From Nitrospirota bacterium (GTDB lineage: Bacteria; Nitrospinota_A; UBA7883; JACRGQ01): a stretch of DNA of 10,166 nucleotides. The first letter of the stretch is position 1; every line of letters starts with the position of its first letter. Below are positions 6,443-10,166 of the stretch, in pieces. The stretch spans positions 1 through 10,166 of the forward strand of contig JAJRYM010000040.1 in the NCBI GenBank assembly GCA_024275775.1, given 5' to 3'. The position numbers were made by a program, and so were the translations under genes. The notes under the pieces are model-generated. The model was not told the DNA's origin. It was given only the letters and a program-made list of their open reading frames with translations, and did not search any database.

Positions 6443-6470
6443 AGTATAGCGGTACTGTTTTCCTTTTCAC
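6443..6470 (-). promoter_or_regulatory. Candidate promoter for aroQ
   Basis: On the minus strand GTGAAA (6470-6465, four of six to TTGACA) is followed after 16 bases by TATACT (6448-6443, five of six to TATAAT). Transcription would start about 18 bases before the aroQ ATG. It lies in the 78-base gap, the largest within this block, so aroQ and the aminopeptidase may have their own transcript. Confidence 0.35.
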
Positions 6471-6495
6471 CGTGTAACATCGCCGTACGCGCCTT

Positions 6496-7635
6496 TTACG
6501 CCTGCTCCGGCATAGGTTCTTCGCCGGGTTGGCCGCCGGTTTTTTCCATGTATATCGACTGCGATGGGAAAGCTATGGCCAATCCTCTTTCCGCGAGCTT
6601 GCGCATTATTTTCAGGTTTATTTCCTGCTTTATTTCAAGCCATTTTTCCCACGAGGTTGTGGCGGCGTAGTAATAGACAAAAATATTCAGGGACGATTCC
6701 CCGAAATCGTTGAAATATACCAGTATCTGTCTTTGATCCACGCTGGGGCTGGTTTTCAGTATTTCCCGAATATCTTCCACAGCCTGTTCCATCTGGTCGG
6801 CGGTGGTTTTATATTCCAGCCCGATCATCATTTTCACCCGCCGCATATTGATGTTGCGGTCTTTTCTGCGGTCCATGTTCTCCACCACGATGTTAGCCAG
6901 CCTGTCGTTCGGTATCACCTCTATGGTTTTCTCAAAAGTTCTTATGCGTGTTGTGCGGAAACCTATTTCCTCAACCACCCCTTCGAACTTGCCGTCCTTG
7001 TCCCTTATCCACTGCCCCAGCTTGAACGGGCGATCAATCATAAGCATGAGACTGCCGAGAAAGTTCGCGAGGGTATCCTTGGCGGCGAGCGCCACGGCGA
7101 TACCTCCTATGCCGAGCGATGCCACCAGCCCGCTTACCGAGTAGCCGAGGTTCTGGGCTATCAGCACGACGAAAAGAATTCCGCCCATCACTTTCAGCGA
7201 TATGATGAAAAGCGGAACCAGCCCCGTATCCATCCAGTGGTCCGGGTCTGCGGCTTTTATTCGAAGAACTCTGTTGATGGTATCCATCGCCCTGAAGAAG
7301 AACCATGTGATGATAAGAATGATGGCTATCCGCCCGCCCCGGTTGACGGCAACAGGGAAATCGAACGGTTCAGACGGAAGGTTGAGGACGCCTATCGCTA
7401 CCCAGACGCCTATTATCACCACGAGCCAGCCAATCGGCCTTTTTGCCTGTTTGATAAGTTCGTCGTCCCATTCCGTGCTGGTCTTTAGAACCAGCTTGTC
7501 CATAAGCCCCAGCAAACGGTTGACGATGAACCTTTTTACGGCGAACGTGAACAGAAGCACCAGGAAACTGAGCAGAACCAGTTTTAGCGGTATCCCGGCG
7601 ATTTCGTATGCCAGAACGGTCTCTATATTTTTCAT
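6496..7635 (-). CDS. Small-conductance mechanosensitive channel, MscS family
   Basis: This 379-residue inner-membrane protein is longer than E. coli MscS (286). Hydrophobic segments lie at about 14-37, 67-86, 102-121 and 138-163, and the pore helix at about 166-200. The pore segment VSGLVASLGIGGIAVALAAKD is Gly/Ala-patterned as in MscS TM3 and runs into the family signature SLMLMIDRPFKLGQWI. A beta domain follows (FEGVVEEIGFRTTRIRT, IEVIPNDRLANIVVEN), then the alpha/beta C-terminal domain and a polar tail. It should open under membrane tension to release solutes on osmotic downshock. Five predicted helices place it with the mid-sized YnaI/YbdG-like members; its role beyond osmotic protection is unknown. 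The start at ATG 7635 is 11 bases after the ald stop, and no Shine-Dalgarno sequence precedes it (CTACCT), so translation probably depends on coupling with ald. The frame stays open 77 codons further into ald, but those residues are not family-like. Confidence 0.92.
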   Translation of the reverse strand: MKNIETVLAYEIAGIPLKLVLLSFLVLLFTFAVKRFIVNRLLGLMDKLVLKTSTEWDDELIKQAKRPIGWLVVIIGVWVAIGVLNLPSEPFDFPVAVNRGGRIAIILIITWFFFRAMDTINRVLRIKAADPDHWMDTGLVPLFIISLKVMGGILFVVLIAQNLGYSVSGLVASLGIGGIAVALAAKDTLANFLGSLMLMIDRPFKLGQWIRDKDGKFEGVVEEIGFRTTRIRTFEKTIEVIPNDRLANIVVENMDRRKDRNINMRRVKMMIGLEYKTTADQMEQAVEDIREILKTSPSVDQRQILVYFNDFGESSLNIFVYYYAATTSWEKWLEIKQEINLKIMRKLAERGLAIAFPSQSIYMEKTGGQPGEEPMPEQA

Positions 7636-7646
7636 AGGTAGGTATT

Positions 7647-8753
7647 CTAGATTTTTAATGGCGAAAATTCCATATGTAGTGATTTTGCCACCTGTTCGCA
7701 CGTGAGGCGTCCTTCCTGAACATTCACCCCTTTTGCCAGACCGGGATTTTCCGCGATGGCCTTTTTGGCGCCTTTTTGGGCTATTTTGAAGGCAAGCGGG
7801 AATGTGGCGTTGGTAAGCGCCAGCGTTGAAGTTCTGGAAACCGCGCCGGGCATGTTGGAAACGCAATAATGAATGACGCCGTCAACCGTGTATATCGGAT
7901 CGTGATGCGAAGTGGGGCGGCTGGTTTCAACGCATCCGCCCTGATCGACCGAAACATCCACAATCACGGCTCCTTTCTTCATGCGGGAAACCATGCTTTT
8001 AGTCACAAGCCTAGGCGTTTTGGCGCCCGGTATAAGCACGGCTCCTATCAGGAGATCGGCCTCAAGAGATTTTTCGCTTATGTTGTGCGGGTTGGACTGA
8101 ATCGTTTCGATGCGGTTCCCGAAAATATCGTCCAGATACCTGAGCCTGCCGAGCGATGAATTGACAACCGTTACCCGCGCGCCCAGCCCCACGGCCATTT
8201 TCGCGGCATTGGTGCCTACCACGCCCCCGCCTATGATAACGACCTTCCCCGGCTCGACTCCCGGCACGCCGCCAAGAAGAATGCCTCTTCCGCCTTTTTC
8301 CCTTTCGAGATATTTCGCCCCTTCGTGTACGGCCATTCGCCCCGCTACTTCGGACATCGGTATCAGAAGGGGCAGACTGCCGTCCGCCGCTTCCACCGTT
8401 TCATAAGCTATCCCCAAAATGCCGGCCTTCAGCAGTTTTTCGGTAAGCTCACTGTCGGCCGCCAGATGAAGATAGGTGTAAACGATTAGCCCTTCCCGCA
8501 TATAGCCGAACTCGCCGCCAACAGGCTCCTTCACCTTTATTATCATCTCGGCCCTTTTCCAGACCTCCTCCGCCGTATCTACGATTTCTGCTCCTTCCGC
8601 AGAGTATGAATCGTCCGGGAAGCCGCTTTCGTCGCCGGCGGTTTTTTCGATGATAACTTCATGCCCGGCCGAGACGAACTGTTTTACGCCGGACGGCACA
8701 ATGCCCACCCTGTATTCGTCCGGTTTTATTTCCTTTGGAACGCCGATTATCAT
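7647..8753 (-). CDS. ald: Alanine dehydrogenase
   Basis: This 368-residue enzyme should catalyse reversible NAD-dependent deamination of L-alanine to pyruvate and ammonium. All key residues stand at canonical positions: R15 in EYRVG, K75 in IKVKEP, H96 in TYLHLA, the NAD-binding IIGGGVVG (173-180) and D270 in VDVSVDQGG (265-273). The start is ATG 8753, with GAGGG four bases upstream and a conserved MIIGVPKEIK beginning. The open frame upstream to 8843 belongs to the preceding gene's sequence. The ATG overlaps the stop of the amidotransferase-like gene as ATGA, which implies coupled translation. The mechanosensitive channel gene follows 11 bases after the stop. Direction in vivo (ammonium assimilation or alanine breakdown) cannot be told from sequence; the pairing with a glutamyl hydrolase hints at amino-acid breakdown. 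Confidence 0.96.
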   Translation of the reverse strand: MIIGVPKEIKPDEYRVGIVPSGVKQFVSAGHEVIIEKTAGDESGFPDDSYSAEGAEIVDTAEEVWKRAEMIIKVKEPVGGEFGYMREGLIVYTYLHLAADSELTEKLLKAGILGIAYETVEAADGSLPLLIPMSEVAGRMAVHEGAKYLEREKGGRGILLGGVPGVEPGKVVIIGGGVVGTNAAKMAVGLGARVTVVNSSLGRLRYLDDIFGNRIETIQSNPHNISEKSLEADLLIGAVLIPGAKTPRLVTKSMVSRMKKGAVIVDVSVDQGGCVETSRPTSHHDPIYTVDGVIHYCVSNMPGAVSRTSTLALTNATFPLAFKIAQKGAKKAIAENPGLAKGVNVQEGRLTCEQVAKSLHMEFSPLKI

Positions 8754-9490
8754 TTTGCCCTCGCTTTTTTCCGGCAGGCTTGTATAAACGATTGGAAAAT
8801 TTTTCCCTGCTCCGCCTTTTTTACCAGAAATTCGGGGTGCCACTCAACACCGAGCAGATAATATTCCCCCGGTTTTTCCACCGCTTCGATTACTCCGTCG
8901 GGGGCACGGGCGGAAACCGCAAGCCCTTTCCCGGCGTCTTTGACCGCCTGATGGTGGGTGGAATTAACGCGGAAATTTTTCATGCCGGTTATCCGCGCCA
9001 GCCTGCTTTTGTCCGTTGTTTGCACTCTGTGCCATGTTTTGGAAAAATGCGTCGGCTGTTCGTGCTCCTTTGCTACGGCGTTTTCCTTCAGAATATCCTG
9101 ATAGAGCGACCCTCCGAAAAAAACGTTTATCAACTGCATCCCGCCGCAGATTCCCAGCACAGGTGTACGGCGGTTCACGGCCGCTTTAAGCAGGAAAATC
9201 TCCGATTCGGTTCTTGTTTTTTTCAGCAGGCGGGTGGTTTTCTTTTTCGCCTTTCCGTAGAGGGAAGGGTGGATATCGAAATTGCCGCCGGATATCAAAA
9301 GGCCGTCAACCCGCGCCACAGCACGCGCGGCCGATTTGTAATCCGGCAGTAAAGGAAGGAGCAGAGGCAGTCCGCCGCTTTCCATAATCGCCGAGAAGAG
9401 GGCGGTTTTCTGATGATAGTAATCGGATTTTCTATGAGCGGGCCCGGCCGTCTGCGACATATCCGGCGTTATTCCTATCACAGGTTGCAT
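8750..9490 (-). CDS. Gamma-glutamyl hydrolase, class-I glutamine amidotransferase-like (peptidase C26, PuuD-type)
   Basis: This protein of 246 residues belongs to the family that includes PuuD, which hydrolyses gamma-glutamyl-gamma-aminobutyrate to glutamate and GABA. Visible are PVIGITPD at the N-terminus, LLISGGNFDIHPSLYG (64-79) shaping the oxyanion region, nucleophile C115 in LGICGGMQLINV, VNSTHHQAV (175-183), and the H218/E220 pair in GVEWHPEF completing the Cys-His-Glu triad. The length matches PuuD (254). ATG 9490 begins the conserved strand. Its Shine-Dalgarno sequence is poor (AAGGG about 15 bases away), so translation may be weak. It is the first gene of the leftward block, overlaps ald by four bases, and is divergent from the cytochrome gene across 198 bases. 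No other putrescine-pathway gene is present here, so the real substrate may be another gamma-glutamyl amide. Confidence 0.88.
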   Translation of the reverse strand: MQPVIGITPDMSQTAGPAHRKSDYYHQKTALFSAIMESGGLPLLLPLLPDYKSAARAVARVDGLLISGGNFDIHPSLYGKAKKKTTRLLKKTRTESEIFLLKAAVNRRTPVLGICGGMQLINVFFGGSLYQDILKENAVAKEHEQPTHFSKTWHRVQTTDKSRLARITGMKNFRVNSTHHQAVKDAGKGLAVSARAPDGVIEAVEKPGEYYLLGVEWHPEFLVKKAEQGKIFQSFIQACRKKARAK

Positions 9491-9688
9491 GCGGTAAGTC
9501 TACCCTTTTTGCAGGCGGAAATGGCCACTTAAAACGGCGGGCAATGCAACGGGAGGACTTTTTTATTTGTAAAGGGCGGTACGAGGTATAGAATGCCGAA
9601 GTAAGGTTGAGACAGAACATCCAAACAGCAGATATTTTTTCAAATCGCAGTTCCTGTTGCGAGCAAATTGGGCAGCAGAGGGGATGAC
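9491..9688. other. Divergent intergenic region, 198 bases
   Basis: This gap separates the amidotransferase-like gene (leftward) from the cytochrome gene (rightward) and should hold both promoters. I see a TATAGA at 9587-9592 that could be a rightward -10 without a convincing -35, and a small inverted repeat TCGCA/TGCGA at 9645-9649 and 9658-9662 just upstream of the cytochrome ribosome binding site. Neither is strong, and no small gene is apparent. Confidence 0.4.
9677..9683 (+). promoter_or_regulatory. Ribosome binding site of the cytochrome gene
   Basis: AGAGGGG lies five bases before ATG 9689, which selects that start over ATG 9684, whose frame stops after 11 codons. Confidence 0.7.
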
Positions 9689-10166
9689 ATGGGGAGAGTC
9701 CGAAAGCCTGGTTCCTTAAAGCCGACTTCGTTCATAGCTCGAACTGTCCTTAAAGTTTTCGTACTGTTTATACTGCTCGGCATCGCCGGCGACGCTGTTT
9801 TCTATTACGGCCCGGTTTACGGCCTGACCCCGCACACCCCCAAACAGCCGATTCCCTATTCGCATAAACAGCACGCGGGCGACTTAAAAATACCGTGCCT
9901 TTACTGTCATGCCTACGCGAGGCGTTCGGAGATTGCCGGTATCCCCTCTCTTTCAAAATGCAACAACTGCCACTCCAACCTGAGCGTTGAATCCGAGGCG
10001 ATAGACAACCTTAATAAACATATCGAAGAGGGGAAGCCGATTGAATGGGTGAGGGTGTTTGAAACGCCGGATCACATCTGGTTCAACCACAAAAGGCATA
10101 TTCTGAAAAACATAGCGTGTCAGAAATGCCACGGGCCGATTGAAACGATGGAAGTAACCTCCCGCC
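9689..10166 (+). CDS. Membrane-anchored multihaem cytochrome c, class III/c7-like (partial, cut by window edge)
   Basis: I translated this frame by hand; it runs from ATG 9689 off the right edge after 159 codons. Residues 1-19 are basic and 20-41 form a single membrane helix, most likely an uncleaved anchor, with the rest in the periplasm. Three CXXCH haem sites are visible: CLYCH (70-74), CNNCH (91-95) and CQKCH (144-148). Candidate distal ligands lie in YSHKQH (57-62) and FNHKRH (132-137). The spacing and the stretch IPCLYCHAYARRSEIAGIPS are typical of the cytochrome subunit (ActA-like or c7-like) at the head of alternative complex III or related quinol-oxidoreductase operons, usually followed by an iron-sulphur/molybdopterin-like subunit and an NrfD-like membrane subunit. 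Those neighbours would lie beyond the window, so that context is inference. More haem sites may follow. Confidence 0.88.
   Translation, partial: MGRVRKPGSLKPTSFIARTVLKVFVLFILLGIAGDAVFYYGPVYGLTPHTPKQPIPYSHKQHAGDLKIPCLYCHAYARRSEIAGIPSLSKCNNCHSNLSVESEAIDNLNKHIEEGKPIEWVRVFETPDHIWFNHKRHILKNIACQKCHGPIETMEVTSR

Noticed and set aside
6529..7488. A 319-codon open frame on the plus strand
   Set aside because: It is antisense to the MscS-family gene; the His- and Tyr-rich translation is typical of a shadow frame and shows no domain.
7636..7866. N-terminal extension of the MscS gene by 77 codons
   Set aside because: It lies almost entirely within the ald coding sequence, is Arg/Gly-rich and lacks family features; ATG 7635 fits the first membrane helix.
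8735..9352. A 205-codon open frame on the plus strand
   Set aside because: It is antisense to the C26 hydrolase and the start of ald, and shows no recognisable motif.
1..10166. Search by eye for CRISPR repeats, tRNA cloverleaves, terminal inverted repeats and transposase motifs
   Set aside because: No regularly spaced repeats, no tRNA-like sequence and no DDE-transposase or integrase motif was found; nearly all sequence is explained by the listed genes.

Overview
The window reads as chromosomal DNA of a Gram-negative (diderm) bacterium. It carries a CsgG-family protein with a Sec signal peptide and a membrane-anchored multihaem c-type cytochrome of the kind found in quinol-oxidising complexes. 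The genes are tightly packed with short gaps and overlaps. The mix (a CsgG/FlgT-C-like protein, an aroQ-pepP pair, alanine dehydrogenase, a class III-like cytochrome) would suit a deltaproteobacterium-like or Nitrospinota-like lineage, but that is an impression and not a proven assignment. I see no tRNA, rRNA, CRISPR array or insertion sequence.

Left third (1-3618, all minus strand). Three metabolic genes run leftward: a succinate-semialdehyde-type aldehyde dehydrogenase (Sad/YneI-like), a catabolic-type (AlsS/BudB-like) acetolactate synthase, and the N-terminal third of a membrane-anchored FMN-binding glutamate-synthase-family protein that leaves the window at base 1. Gaps are 51 and 43 bases, so they are probably one operon. 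Its strong Shine-Dalgarno site puts the dehydrogenase start at 3618.

Junction (3619-3939). This 321-base divergent intergenic region holds no intact recognised gene. It contains a perfect TATAAT on the minus strand, a 10-base palindrome, an extended -10 candidate for the rightward gene, and an open 43-codon stretch on the minus strand that looks like the orphaned tail of a gene.

Middle (3940-4866, plus strand). A secreted CsgG/HfaB-family protein with a FlgT-C-like C-terminal domain stands alone and converges on the next block.

Right block (9490 down to 4894, minus strand). Five genes are packed head to tail: a class-I glutamine amidotransferase-like hydrolase (peptidase C26/PuuD type), alanine dehydrogenase (ald, ATGA overlap), a MscS-family channel, type II 3-dehydroquinate dehydratase (aroQ), and an M24B Xaa-Pro aminopeptidase (pepP/pepQ-like). 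The aminopeptidase's natural GTG start overlaps the aroQ stop but lies one base out of frame with the rest of the gene. This is the clearest anomaly in the window.

Right edge (9689-10166, plus strand). Divergent from the amidotransferase gene, a trihaem-or-more membrane-anchored cytochrome c begins and runs out of the window. It is probably the first gene of an Act/alternative complex III-like or related respiratory module.

Nothing here is clearly a new defence or mobile system. The points that deserve a second look are the dehydrogenase-acetolactate synthase-glutamate synthase cassette, the orphan gene tail beside it, and the aroQ/pepP frameshift.
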